This document shows, piece after piece, positions 1 to 8,891 of a stretch of 56,605 nucleotides of DNA; the first letter of the stretch is position 1; each line of letters starts with the position of its first letter. The position numbers and the translations under genes are program-made. The stretch comes from Fen-1467 sp035519475 (GTDB lineage Bacteria; Verrucomicrobiota; Verrucomicrobiia; Opitutales; Opitutaceae): positions 1 through 56,605 of the forward strand of contig DATIWI010000088.1 of NCBI GenBank assembly GCA_035519475.1, given 5' to 3'. The notes beneath the pieces were generated by a model. That model did not search any database. It saw only the letters and a list, made by a program, of their open reading frames with translations, and had not been told where the DNA came from.

Positions 1-1
1 T

Positions 2-259
2 GTGCATCTGGCAGTCCGCGGACATCCCATCCTGAACGACTCCTTCTACGGCAATGACACCGCCCTGCTTCTCTCCCATCTGAAGCGCGGTTACAAGGGC
101 CGGGCAACCGAACGGCCGCTGCTCGGACGCCTGGCCCTTCACGCCAGCGAACTGACCGTGACGCACCCGGAGAGCCGCAGCCGCGTGACCCTGCGTGCCC
201 CCTTGCCGCGCGAGTTTTTGGTGGCGCTGAAGTACCTGCGCCGGTACGCGCGCGTATGA
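2..259 (+). CDS. RluA-family rRNA/tRNA pseudouridine synthase, C-terminal fragment
   Basis: The gene runs in from the left edge and only the last 85 codons are present, ending in TGA. The fragment opens with VHLA-RGHPILND-YG, the conserved block after the catalytic domain of RluA/RsuA-superfamily enzymes (usually QIRVHLA..GHPILGD..YG). It continues with a LALHA..L..THP block that is also typical of RluA proteins. These enzymes isomerise uridine to pseudouridine in rRNA or tRNA. The catalytic Asp region (HRLD) lies outside the window, so the exact paralogue (RluA, C or D type) cannot be told. Confidence 0.85.
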   Translation: MHLAVRGHPILNDSFYGNDTALLLSHLKRGYKGRATERPLLGRLALHASELTVTHPESRSRVTLRAPLPREFLVALKYLRRYARV

Positions 260-870
260 GTCGCCCGCGGGGCGCGTGGTCAAACTAACTTCCGGGCGGC
301 GAATTGGCCTGCGTGGCCCACGGTTTCGGTCAGCGATCAGGATAAATGTATTCGACCCCGGTTTCACCAACAGGCGCCTTCGGTACGATGATTGGCAACC
401 CGGCTGCGCGGTAGCAGTTCGCGCCATCTGGCCCCGGCGACCGTCCAGTGCCGATGGCGGTCTCGCTGGCGGTTGTCGTGGTCGAATCGGAGAGGAATCA
501 GCGCGGTGGGTCGATTTCCACCGATCTGAAAATGGGAAAATGAACAAGGCCGCCTCCCACGAGGGGGGCGGCCTTGGTTGTTTTCTGATAATCGCTGCTG
601 TTGGTCTTGGCGGGACAGCCGTCCGACCGGACGGGATGACGCAGGACGGGTACCTACTCCATTCGTCGGTCGTGATCGGATTCAGTCGCCACCAAGGCGG
701 AAAGCAGAGCAAGGACAATGACGGTTTCTAGCATGGCTTGGTAGGTTCAACTGTCTGAGAGTGGCGAAAGTTACGCTTGTTCCCCGGGTTTGTAAATGGA
801 TGGTAAACCCCAAGCCGGCTAAGCCACTAATCGATATGCTCATGCAGAAGAAAAATCCGTCAAAATCGCC
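260..870. other. Gene-free stretch of about 610 bp
   Basis: I see no convincing gene here. The single long reading frame (276-731) has no recognisable domain and shifts composition midway. The only clear structure is the terminator hairpin at 545-576. Base composition falls below the surrounding 70% GC toward the right, continuing into the TetR gene, which suggests an old insertion or a region of foreign origin. Confidence 0.6.
545..585 (+). terminator. Strong intrinsic terminator, possibly bidirectional
   Basis: A 14-bp stem (arms 545-558 and 563-576, one G-U pair) closes a 4-nt loop and is followed by TTGTTTTC on the plus strand. On the minus strand the same hairpin is followed by TTCATTTTCCC, so it could also stop leftward transcription coming from the TetR gene. 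It lies 285 bp after the pseudouridine synthase stop codon. Confidence 0.8.
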
Positions 871-1533
871 TCACCTTGCGGTGTAATTCGCCCCAAATCC
901 CGCGACACAGAAATCAATCAGTCGGCGAATGCACTCCTCCGTGTCACCAGAGGTCAACGGGTCACGAGCCATTTCATCCATATCGCGTTGGTGCATAGCG
1001 GAATAGAGCATTGCGCCAATCATGAATTCAATCCCCCAATGAATCTCAGCGAGCGGCATGCCCGGCAAGGTCTTGCTCAAGGCGCGGGCGTAAGATTTGA
1101 TCAATGGACCAAACTCCTTGGTCATCTCAGCAGTCATGAACGGCTTCGGGTCGGCCAAGTCACGACTGACCAGGCGCAGAAGATACGGGCCACCCAGGGC
1201 CTTGTCCGGCGTGCGCCGCAAGAGCGGCCGCACGAACGTGTCAACGATTGCCCTAAGAGGGATAGGCTGATCGCCGGCGAGTTGCTCAGCTTGGGCCAAG
1301 AGCGTTTTACGCTCATCATTCACGCGGCGAATGGACGCAAGCAGGGTTTCCCGGTAGAGCTGCTCCTTTGAGCCAAAATGATAATTGACAGCGGCCAAAT
1401 TCGAAGCAGCGCGCCTGGTTATAACTCGAAGCGAGGCGTCAGAAAACCCGTGATCGCCAAACTCGCGTTTGGCTGCGTCGAGAAGTCGCTCTCTCGTCGA
1501 TTGAGACTTGGCGGGGGTATTCTGAATGGATTT
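871..1533 (-). CDS. TetR/AcrR-family transcriptional regulator without an ordinary start codon
   Basis: The frame reads STRERLLDAAKREFGDHGFS then DASLRVITRRAASNLAAVNYHFGSKEQLYRE, a full TetR helix-turn-helix ending in NYHFGSKE. The C-terminal half resembles the CerR/CecR (DUF1956-like) ligand domain. The frame is open from 1533 down to the stop at 871 (220 codons, normal TetR length). However, between the TGA at 1534-1536 and the HTH there is no ATG, GTG or TTG; only an ATT at 1525-1527 could serve. A TTG at 1398 falls inside the HTH and would destroy it. An in-frame ATG exists at 1575, upstream of the TGA. The gene either uses a rare start or is decaying. Composition is lower in GC than its neighbours, suggesting transfer. 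Target genes are unknown. Confidence 0.75.
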   Translation of the reverse strand, partial: KSIQNTPAKSQSTRERLLDAAKREFGDHGFSDASLRVITRRAASNLAAVNYHFGSKEQLYRETLLASIRRVNDERKTLLAQAEQLAGDQPIPLRAIVDTFVRPLLRRTPDKALGGPYLLRLVSRDLADPKPFMTAEMTKEFGPLIKSYARALSKTLPGMPLAEIHWGIEFMIGAMLYSAMHQRDMDEMARDPLTSGDTEECIRRLIDFCVAGFGANYTAR

Positions 1534-1557
1534 TCAAACAAGCGTTTCAAACAGGCG
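1532..1557. promoter_or_regulatory. Two tandem 13-bp repeats, candidate TetR operator
   Basis: TTTCAAACAAGCG (1532-1544) is followed immediately by TTTCAAACAGGCG (1545-1557), identical except for one base. The repeat includes the dyad AAAC-N4-GTTT. On the minus strand a TTGACA (1563-1568) sits just upstream, a plausible -35 box for the TetR gene. The site lies between the TetR gene and the divergent helicase, where an autoregulatory operator is expected. Binding is inference. Confidence 0.5.
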
Positions 1558-1663
1558 TGTCAATCGATTTGTCATCCAGTCCCGGAGGGGAACGATTGAC
1601 GGTCGGCGAACACACCGTACGGTCGCGGCTGTGCGTATCGAGGCGCTTGAAGGTTTGCAGAGA

Positions 1664-3790
1664 ATGATGCTGCCGGACCGATGGCAGGCGGAGGCAATTC
1701 AAGCGCTCAAGGCCGGAAGCGATGTGATTCTCGATGCGCCGACCGGCGCGGGCAAAACCTATGTGTTTGAGCGTTGGGCTGAGCAGACGAGCTTCGCGCG
1801 GCGGGCTCTTTATACCGTGCCGACCCGGGCGCTTGCCAACGACAAATTTGCGGAATGGCGCGCTCGCGGCTGGGAGGTGGGGATCATGACCGGCGACGCG
1901 ACCATCGCACCCGATGCCCCGGTCGTCGTCGCGACCTTGGAGGCTGTCCAGGGGACCTTCCAGGAGAATGGTGGCTTGTCGGGGAGCGCAGGCGCCTCGC
2001 TTGGATGGGGCGGGCCCATTGTCCGCAAAAATCCGGCCTGCCATCTCTTCGTGGTCGACGAGTACCAATGGCTGGCCGACCCCGATCGCGGGAATCACTA
2101 CGAGGGGGTAATCCTCTCCCTGCCGCGGACCGTGCAGCTCCTGCTCCTCAGCGGCAACGTCGCCAATCCCGAGGAAGTCGCGGCTTGGCTGCGCCGGCTG
2201 GGTCGTGATGTCGAGATCATCCAGCACCGCGAACGCCCGGTGCCGCTGGAGGAGGTGGATGTTGACGATCTCATCCACGGTCTGCCGGCGAGCATCGAGG
2301 GTTTCTGGAGCCGGCGGGTGGCGGGGGCGCTGCGGGAGGGTTTGGGCCCCGTGCTGGTCTTTGCGCCGCATCGCCAGGATGCGGAGCGCCTGGCCCGGCA
2401 GTTCGCCCGCGAGTTGCCACTGGCCGAGCCGCTGACGCTCAGCCCCGAGCAGGAGAATCTGCTGGGTCCCGCGCTGGCGAAGCTCGTCAAGCAGCGGGTG
2501 GCCTACCATCACAGCGGATTGACCTATGGCCAGCGCGCCGGATTGATCGAACCGCTGGCCAAGGCCGGCCAGCTTCGGGCCGTCGTCGCCACCCTGGGCT
2601 TGAGCGCGGGCATCAATTTCTCGCTGCGCTCGGTGCTCATCACCGCCTCGAGCTACCGTTTCCACCAGCTCGAACATGAGATCGAGCCGCACGAGCTGCT
2701 GCAGATGATCGGTCGCGCCGGGCGCCGCGGACTGGACGAGACCGGTTTCGTGCTTTGCAGCGGCAGCGCGCCGCGGCTGCGGCGCGCGCAGCCGCTCCGG
2801 CTCAAACGGGCTGCGCCGCTTCCGTGGGCTTTCATTCTGCGTCAGCTCCGGACGGGTGGCGAGGCCGCCGCGATCGCGCGCGCGGCGGCGGACCGGTTCT
2901 TCGCCAGCGAGCCGCTCGCGCTGGGGATCGAACTGACCGTCCGCCGCGATCCGGCCGGCTTGCCGTGCGGGCAGCGCACCGACACGGGCCGCGCCCGGCT
3001 GGTGCGGCGCCTGAAGAATCCGTTTCCCTCCTGCCGGACCTGTGCTTGGCGCGAGGAATGTCTGGCCCTCAGCCCGCAGCCCACGCTCCTCTGGCAGTGG
3101 CAGAAGCTCGGCCTGCTGGACCGGGCGTTGCGCCTCACTCCGCGGGGCGAGATTGCCTCGCTGTTCCTCGGGCCCGAAGGCTTGGCGCTGGCCGCGGCGC
3201 TCGAGGATGCCCGCTACCCGCTGGATGACCTCGTCTTTGACTGCGCCAACCTCTTTGCGGGCGACCGCTTCGCCGGCACGAATCCCCGCACGCTGGGCCG
3301 CCTGGCGCGGGTCTGCGAGCAGACCTACCGGCGCTTCACCGTCGAGGGCTGGCTGGACCACGGCCTGCCGCCGCAATACGGATTCGGCGCGGGCGAGGTC
3401 GTGCGCGCCCTGGTGGAGCAAAAGGCGCGACGGGGCGAGCTGGCCGCGGCCAGCGAATTCGCCGGCCGCGGCGACATCGACCGCCTGCTCACCGAGTGGC
3501 GCAGCCTGCTGCGCCTCGTGATCCATGCGCCCCCCTTGGTGACCCTGTCTGCGCGATCCCCGGTTCCCGGCACGGCGGCGTTCGCCGCGCGGTGGGACGA
3601 TTTTCGGGACCGGTGCCGGACGCGGCTGGGAACGAACAAGGCCGATGCGCTGCCGGAACTTCCGCCGCTGACGCCCGACCAGCGCCGGCCATTGAATCAC
3701 CGCTTTTTCAAGGCGGCGCCGCCCTCGCGAACCGCGACCGGGCCCCGGCCGGCGCCGGCGGCCAGCGATCGCGGCTCGCGCCACTTTTAG
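1664..3790 (+). CDS. DEAD/DEAH-box (Ski2-like) helicase
   Basis: ATP-dependent superfamily 2 helicase, 708 aa from the ATG at 1664. Walker A DAPTGAGKT is at residues 24-32. The DEAD-box position reads DEYQ (about 132), a variant of DEVH, and motif VI reads QMIGRAGRRG (about 347-356). The order and the GRAGRRG form match Ski2/Hel308-type helicases. A small Cys cluster C-x2-C-x5-C near residue 456 may bind metal. GTG at 1631 and an ATG at 1526 are in frame; I prefer 1664 because the helicase fold (RWQAEAIQAL) begins directly after it and 1526 would overlap the TetR promoter. Substrate (RNA or DNA) cannot be told from sequence. Confidence 0.85.
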   Translation: MMLPDRWQAEAIQALKAGSDVILDAPTGAGKTYVFERWAEQTSFARRALYTVPTRALANDKFAEWRARGWEVGIMTGDATIAPDAPVVVATLEAVQGTFQENGGLSGSAGASLGWGGPIVRKNPACHLFVVDEYQWLADPDRGNHYEGVILSLPRTVQLLLLSGNVANPEEVAAWLRRLGRDVEIIQHRERPVPLEEVDVDDLIHGLPASIEGFWSRRVAGALREGLGPVLVFAPHRQDAERLARQFARELPLAEPLTLSPEQENLLGPALAKLVKQRVAYHHSGLTYGQRAGLIEPLAKAGQLRAVVATLGLSAGINFSLRSVLITASSYRFHQLEHEIEPHELLQMIGRAGRRGLDETGFVLCSGSAPRLRRAQPLRLKRAAPLPWAFILRQLRTGGEAAAIARAAADRFFASEPLALGIELTVRRDPAGLPCGQRTDTGRARLVRRLKNPFPSCRTCAWREECLALSPQPTLLWQWQKLGLLDRALRLTPRGEIASLFLGPEGLALAAALEDARYPLDDLVFDCANLFAGDRFAGTNPRTLGRLARVCEQTYRRFTVEGWLDHGLPPQYGFGAGEVVRALVEQKARRGELAAASEFAGRGDIDRLLTEWRSLLRLVIHAPPLVTLSARSPVPGTAAFAARWDDFRDRCRTRLGTNKADALPELPPLTPDQRRPLNHRFFKAAPPSRTATGPRPAPAASDRGSRHF

Positions 3791-3837
3791 CTCGCGTTGC
3801 GGCGGTGTTCTGGGATGGGTGGGCCCTTTCGCCTGCC

Positions 3838-5385
3838 ATGCCTACTTGGGAATACAAGGTCCTCACCAGCGGAGCGCTGGGTTTCGCGTCGCCGCAGTTG
3901 CTCGAGCAACACCTGAATCAGCTCGGCAAAGAGGAATGGGAGATCATTCAATTCCAGACTCGTCCGGACAATCCGCTCGCCTTTCACGGGCTCGCCCGCC
4001 GGCCCATCATGCGTGATTGGGTGGTGGAGGCGGCGCCGGCAGAGGCACCCGCGCTGCGGTCCGGCGCCATTCCCGCCCCGCCCGAGGAGCGGTCCCTCGA
4101 AGGGCCGAGCACGGCGGCGCTGCGCGCGGAGGCCGAGGAGCGGCGCGAGTCGCTGCTCGCGCACGAGGAATCGTTGCGGCCGCTGCGCGGCGAAGCGGGA
4201 GACGACCAGGACGAGCGGGCCGGCGCGGCGGAGTTCGACGCCTTCGACGAGGAGGAGGACCTCCCCACGTTTTTTGAAGCGATCCGCCCCCACATGCGCC
4301 GCAACCAGAAGGGGCCCGGCATGGCGGTCAGCGTGGAATTCCTCGCGAAGAAATTCGAGCAGACCGAGGTCGATCTGGTAGGGGCGTTGAGGGAATGCGG
4401 CTTCACGATCCCGGCAGGCCCGAAGGCCCCGCCGGCCTTCCTCGAATACGACGGCGACCTCTACTGGCTGAATCTCAACAGCCGACACCAGCTCTGGATC
4501 AACACGCGCGAAAAGGCCCGGCCGGCCTTCAAGGTGGCAGCAGGTCGGCCGATGACGACGGAAACGATTCCCGAAGCCGGAGATCGCGCCCCGGAGACGG
4601 AGAGCGAGAGGACCGGACGGGAGCGCTCATTCTCCGGGCAGGCCGCAACGGAAGTGCCGGAGCCGCTGCCGTCCGGGTCGGAGCTGCTGGACCGGCTGCG
4701 GCCACTGATGCGCCGCAATCGCCGCGACTCCGGCTTGTCCGGCAGCGCGGGCTATCTGGCCCGCGCCTTGAAGACGGAGGCCAAGGCGTTGGAGACCGCC
4801 TTTGGCGCCGTCGGATTGACTCTGCCTCCCGCGCCCGGCGGCGAGCCGGTGTCAGTCGCAATCGGTGAATTCGTCTACTGGCTCGAGCGGGATAAGAGCG
4901 GGCAACTGTGGATCAATGCGCGGCAGCAAGGCAGCGCCGTCCCGGCCCAAGCGGCGGAAGCGGTCATGGCGACGCCGGGCGAACTGCGGCTCGAACCCGC
5001 CGCGACCGGGCCGGACGCGGCGGCTTCCCCGCTGTCAGCGGAGCCGGCGGCGAACTCTCCGCTCGCGGCCGTGCGGCTTCTCCTCAAGGAGACCAGGCGC
5101 GGCGGCGTGGCCGCTGAGGCGGGTCGCCTCGCGGCGCAACTGGGCAAGACCGCCGAGGAGATGCTGGCGACACTCGTCGGTGTCGGATTGAAGGTGCCGG
5201 AGAAACCCCGCGAGAAGCCGGTCTTCGTCGAGCATGCGGGGGAGATTTTCTGGCTTAATCGCAACGCCCGCGGCGAATTGTGGCTCAACGCCAAGGCTGC
5301 GCAGTTTGCCGGAGGCGCCGATGGCGCGGGCGTGGCCCGGAAGATGGGGCACCGCGCGGCGGGCCGGAGAGCGGCAGCCGTCTGA
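3838..5385 (+). CDS. DUF4177-like protein with three tandem copies of an unnamed module
   Basis: 515 aa. The N-terminal 50 residues (MPTWEYKVL, LEQHLNQLG, EEWEIIQF) resemble the short DUF4177 fold. A charged Ala/Glu-rich linker follows. Then come three copies of an 85-95-residue module at about 143-236, 282-365 and 408-495. Each copy has a helical start (IRPHMRRN, LRPLMRRN, VRLLLKET), a middle helix (FLAKKFEQTE and equivalents), then G(F/L)x(I/L/V)P. Each ends in a strand pair F-Y/F-WL followed by Q/E-LW(I/L)N. The middle part looks like a small winged-helix fold, but I do not recognise a named family. No signal peptide is visible. It starts 47 bp after the helicase stop and could be co-transcribed with it. 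The start at 3838 is chosen because the homologous-looking part begins there. Function unknown. Confidence 0.75.
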   Translation: MPTWEYKVLTSGALGFASPQLLEQHLNQLGKEEWEIIQFQTRPDNPLAFHGLARRPIMRDWVVEAAPAEAPALRSGAIPAPPEERSLEGPSTAALRAEAEERRESLLAHEESLRPLRGEAGDDQDERAGAAEFDAFDEEEDLPTFFEAIRPHMRRNQKGPGMAVSVEFLAKKFEQTEVDLVGALRECGFTIPAGPKAPPAFLEYDGDLYWLNLNSRHQLWINTREKARPAFKVAAGRPMTTETIPEAGDRAPETESERTGRERSFSGQAATEVPEPLPSGSELLDRLRPLMRRNRRDSGLSGSAGYLARALKTEAKALETAFGAVGLTLPPAPGGEPVSVAIGEFVYWLERDKSGQLWINARQQGSAVPAQAAEAVMATPGELRLEPAATGPDAAASPLSAEPAANSPLAAVRLLLKETRRGGVAAEAGRLAAQLGKTAEEMLATLVGVGLKVPEKPREKPVFVEHAGEIFWLNRNARGELWLNAKAAQFAGGADGAGVARKMGHRAAGRRAAAV

Positions 5386-5404
5386 CACCGCCCCTCGTGT
5401 TCCC

Positions 5405-6292
5405 ATGGCCGCCGCCACGCCCACACTCGTGCTCAACGCCCGGGCGGTGCTGGGCGAGGGCGCGATCTGGAATCACGCCCTCCAGCGCCTCCATTGGGTC
5501 GACATCGAATCGGGCCGCGTGTTCACCTTTGACCCGGCGACGGGGGAGAACCGCGCCTGCGACGTGGGCCAACGAGTCGGCACGGTGGTGCCGCGAGCGC
5601 GCGGCGGCCTGATGCTGGCGCTCCACGATGGCTTTGCCAGCCTCGACCTGGAAACCGGGCGCGTGGCCTTGCAGCCGCGGCCGCCGGAGCACGATCCCGC
5701 AGTTGTGCGCTTCAATGACGGGAAATGCGATCCGGCGGGGCGGTTCTGGGCGGGCACGTTGGCCCTGCGGAAGGGGCCCAAGCCGCTGGGCCGACTCTAC
5801 CGCCTCGACACCAATGGCACCGCGCAAGTCATGCTTCGCGACGTGGGCAACTCCAATGGCATCGCCTGGAGCCTCGACCGACGCACGCTGTACTACATCG
5901 ACACCCCCCTCCAGCGCGTCGATGCGTTTGACTACGATGACGCGACCGGCGCCATCGCCAATCGCCGTACCGTCATTGCTATTCCGCCGGATCTCGGCCG
6001 GCCCGATGGCTCGACGCTGGACAGCGCGGGCATGCTTTGGATCGCCATGTGGGACGGGTGGGGAGTGACTCGCTGGAATCCGCAGACAGGCGATCTTCTG
6101 CAGACCATCCATCTGCCCGTGGCCCGCGTCACTTCCTGCGCCTTCGGCGGGCCGGACTTGGCCACGCTCTATGTCACCTCCGCCCGCAACGGGCTCACGG
6201 AAGAGCAGCTTGCCGCCCAACCGCTGGCCGGCGGACTCTTCAAAGTGACACCCGGCATGACCGGTATGCGCGCGTTTGCGTATCGGGGCTGA
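5405..6292 (+). CDS. SMP-30/gluconolactonase-family lactonase
   Basis: 295-aa six-bladed beta-propeller of the SMP-30/gluconolactonase/LRE family, hydrolysing sugar lactones to aldonic acids. Family landmarks: LGEGAIW near residue 17 (metal-binding Glu), NDGKCDPAGRFWAGT, SNGIAWS (metal-binding Asn), and RPDGSTLD near 200 (metal-binding Asp). The propeller ends with TLYVTSARNG and LAAQPLAGGLF, both standard. The start at 5405 directly precedes LVLNARAVLGEG. It lies 19 bp after the previous gene. A gluconokinase occurs 3 kb downstream on the opposite strand, so gluconolactone is a reasonable substrate, but L-arabinono- or other lactones are possible. Confidence 0.9.
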   Translation: MAAATPTLVLNARAVLGEGAIWNHALQRLHWVDIESGRVFTFDPATGENRACDVGQRVGTVVPRARGGLMLALHDGFASLDLETGRVALQPRPPEHDPAVVRFNDGKCDPAGRFWAGTLALRKGPKPLGRLYRLDTNGTAQVMLRDVGNSNGIAWSLDRRTLYYIDTPLQRVDAFDYDDATGAIANRRTVIAIPPDLGRPDGSTLDSAGMLWIAMWDGWGVTRWNPQTGDLLQTIHLPVARVTSCAFGGPDLATLYVTSARNGLTEEQLAAQPLAGGLFKVTPGMTGMRAFAYRG

Positions 6293-6337
6293 GGGCGCGG
6301 GGGCGGGTGGGGCGTTCGTCCGGCTGGCGCCGCCAGG

Positions 6338-8872
6338 TCATTGCGGCCGCAGTCGCAGGGTGTGCTTCACCGGTCCGGGCAGGAAAGGGGTGGGCTCACC
6401 GCGCGCCCAGGCCTCGTGGCCGGCCCGATAGAACGGTGACAGGGGGTTACCGCTCTCGCCGCCAGGCATGTGAAAGAGGCCTTCTTCCTCGTGGCCGGGC
6501 GAAACCACGAAGCGCTCCGAAGCGCCGAACGCCGGGCCCTGCACGCGCGGCATGTGGTTGTCGCCGGGCAGCGGGTCGGCTGGCATGTCCAGCAGGCGGG
6601 CGAGGGGTGGGGGGAGAAAACGGCTGAACGGATGTTGGATGCGAACGAGGTTGCGGGAGCCCCAGGTGAGCCGTGCCAGCGGCCGACCCTGTTGGTCCGC
6701 CCAGCGCACAACATCGTCGACCGCGGCCAGGAGCAGATCATCCCAGGTCAGGTAGTCGGCACTGAGCAGATGGGGCGGCCGCTCCCGGACGAGCCGCCAG
6801 AGAGGTTCCTCGTAGTTGAGTTGGCGAAAATCGAACGCCTCGTCGTTCTCCACGCACTCGGCGCAGATCGGCCCGAGCGCTCGGTCGGCGACGAAATCGC
6901 GCCAGCGACGCACGAGGAAATAGGCCGCGGAGTCGATGGCAGCGTGCCCCGTCCACTCGCCGGCCAGCCGGCGCAACTCGGCCCGGCCCGGTTTCGCGGC
7001 GGCGGCTTCGGGCGGGAGAGTGGTCAGGAGCAGTTCGTCCCACCGCTGGAGGAAGAGGGCGCGCTCGTCGAGTTGCACGGCGAGCAGGCTGCGCGGCGTG
7101 GCGGGGATCGTAATCGCGGTCAGATCGTCGCGGATCTGGCGGGCCCGCGCAGCGGCTGCATACCCGCCATCGCCGAGCTTGGCGCCATCCGGACCACCGA
7201 CGGGCCGATTGTTGGCCGACCAGAGTTGGCCGGACGCCGGCGAGAGGATGCGCGGATACTCGTCAGCCGGCAGATAGCCATCCCAGCGGCGGTCGCCGTA
7301 CGACCAGACCGCCGGCAGGCGGCCGTCGTAACCCGCGCGCCGGGGCAGGCGTCCCGCGATGGTCCAGCCGATGGCGCCCGCGCGGTCTGCCACCAGCAGG
7401 TTCTGGGCGGGCAGCCCGCAGTCAGGTGCCCAGGCGAGCGCCGTGGGAGTGTCCGGGGCGGTTTCGAGTGCCAGCAAGTTGAGATTCAACGCAGCGGGAT
7501 CCTGAAAGACCCAGTGCAACACCAGCGCGCGATGGTGTTCGCCAGGGTCAATCACCGGCCCCCAGATCGTCCAGTGCGCCGCCGCGTCGACGGGATCGCC
7601 GCCCCTGACGCGGATGGTCTCGTGGCGCTCCTCCATCAGAAGAAGGTCACGGCCGTTCCGGTAGAGCAGCGGATCGATGCTGCTCGGCTCGACGATCACG
7701 ATGTCCGCCGTGTCGGCATAGCTGTTGGTGAACCCCCAGGCGATGTGGCCGTTGCTGCCGGCGACCACGAGCGGCGCGCCGGGAATCGTCACGCCGGTCA
7801 CCCGATGCGGCCCGGAGATGGCGCTGCGGGTGGCGGCAGGTGTCAACGCGGCGGGTTCCGGGCTTGGCGATTGGTGATTGGCGCCTGGGGATGGGGAGGC
7901 CGGGCTTGCCACTTGGGGTTTGGATCCGATCGCCTCGTCCTCCCAGATCAGCGAGGCCCGGTACCAGATGTTGGGCACCCGGAGGCTGAGGTGCATGTCG
8001 TTCGCCAGCAGCGCCGAGCCGTTCGCGGTGCGGCTGCCCGCCAGGGCAAAGGCGTTGGAGCCGGCCACGAGATTATCCGCCTCCGCAACAGCGGGGCTGG
8101 GGGCACTCCGCCGGCTGTCGGCCGCCGCCGCCGGCCTCCGTCTGCGCAGGTCGATGATTTCGGGCCCGGGCAGCGGCAGGCGCGGATAGGTGCTACCATC
8201 AAGCGCGGCGTCGAACTCGGTGCCGCGCGGCGCGAGGAAATCGAGCATGGGCCGGCCGTAGGCGCTCTGGATGTCGCCGAGCATGCGCTCGTACCGGTCG
8301 CCGGTGTCCTGCAGGTCGAGGGCCATGGCATAGGCGACCAGCAGCGAATCCTCGGCCCGCCAGGGATCGGGCCGCACGCGCAGCACGTAATATTCAAATG
8401 GCCGCGCCCGGAGCGCGGCGAGCCCGGCGTTGACGCCCGCTGTATAGGCGTCAACCAGAGCGCGCTGCGCCGGCGGCAGCAGCGCCAGCGCCTGGCGCGC
8501 CAGCACCCGGAGGCCGTGCACCCGCGCGGCGCGATCCCAAGGCACGGTCGACGGGCCGAACAATTCCGACAACTCGCCGGCGGCGCGGCGCCGCAGCAGG
8601 TCCATCTGAAAGAACCGGTCCTGGGCGTGCACGTAGCCGAGGGCCCGCGCGACGTCCGGCCGCGTCGCGCCGCGGAGGGTCGGCACGCCCAGGGCGTCGC
8701 GCTCCACCGTCACCGCGGCGGTCAGGCCGGGAAGCGCGGCTTCGCCGTCCAGCGGCGGCAGGCTGCGGCGCACCAGCCACCAGCTCCCGACGGCCGCGAG
8801 GATCGCGAGGAGCAGCAGGACGCTCAGCACGCTGGCCAGCAGGCGGAGGCGGATGGTGGCGGCGAAGGACAT
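6338..8872 (-). CDS. Penicillin acylase family protein (peptidase S45)
   Basis: 844-aa Ntn-hydrolase precursor that cleaves N-acyl amides (beta-lactams, acyl-homoserine lactones or other acyl-amino acids). A single membrane anchor or signal helix (residues 8-32) suggests a periplasmic location. The alpha-chain motif YVHAQDRFFQMDLLRR is intact, and GSN near residue 271 gives the Ser expected as N-terminal nucleophile after self-cleavage. GSNGHIAWGFTNSYAD and the late Asn-rich blocks are also family features. Between about 315 and 352 there is a Pro/Ser/Ala-rich insertion encoded by low-complexity DNA (see findings). It lies 19 bp after gluconokinase on the same strand, probably one operon. The start at 8872 gives the hydrophobic N-terminus. 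The natural substrate is unknown. Confidence 0.9.
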   Translation of the reverse strand: MSFAATIRLRLLASVLSVLLLLAILAAVGSWWLVRRSLPPLDGEAALPGLTAAVTVERDALGVPTLRGATRPDVARALGYVHAQDRFFQMDLLRRRAAGELSELFGPSTVPWDRAARVHGLRVLARQALALLPPAQRALVDAYTAGVNAGLAALRARPFEYYVLRVRPDPWRAEDSLLVAYAMALDLQDTGDRYERMLGDIQSAYGRPMLDFLAPRGTEFDAALDGSTYPRLPLPGPEIIDLRRRRPAAAADSRRSAPSPAVAEADNLVAGSNAFALAGSRTANGSALLANDMHLSLRVPNIWYRASLIWEDEAIGSKPQVASPASPSPGANHQSPSPEPAALTPAATRSAISGPHRVTGVTIPGAPLVVAGSNGHIAWGFTNSYADTADIVIVEPSSIDPLLYRNGRDLLLMEERHETIRVRGGDPVDAAAHWTIWGPVIDPGEHHRALVLHWVFQDPAALNLNLLALETAPDTPTALAWAPDCGLPAQNLLVADRAGAIGWTIAGRLPRRAGYDGRLPAVWSYGDRRWDGYLPADEYPRILSPASGQLWSANNRPVGGPDGAKLGDGGYAAAARARQIRDDLTAITIPATPRSLLAVQLDERALFLQRWDELLLTTLPPEAAAAKPGRAELRRLAGEWTGHAAIDSAAYFLVRRWRDFVADRALGPICAECVENDEAFDFRQLNYEEPLWRLVRERPPHLLSADYLTWDDLLLAAVDDVVRWADQQGRPLARLTWGSRNLVRIQHPFSRFLPPPLARLLDMPADPLPGDNHMPRVQGPAFGASERFVVSPGHEEEGLFHMPGGESGNPLSPFYRAGHEAWARGEPTPFLPGPVKHTLRLRPQ

Positions 8873-8891
8873 GGCGATTCCAGCGTGGCGT

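Noticed and set aside
276..731. 151-codon plus-strand frame
   Set aside because: It runs through the strong terminator hairpin, has no domain or ribosome-binding site, and its composition changes midway.
1547..3784. 745-codon minus-strand frame opposite the helicase
   Set aside because: It is the antisense shadow of a high-GC gene; the Arg/Gln/Ala-rich protein has no domain, whereas the plus strand has complete helicase motifs.
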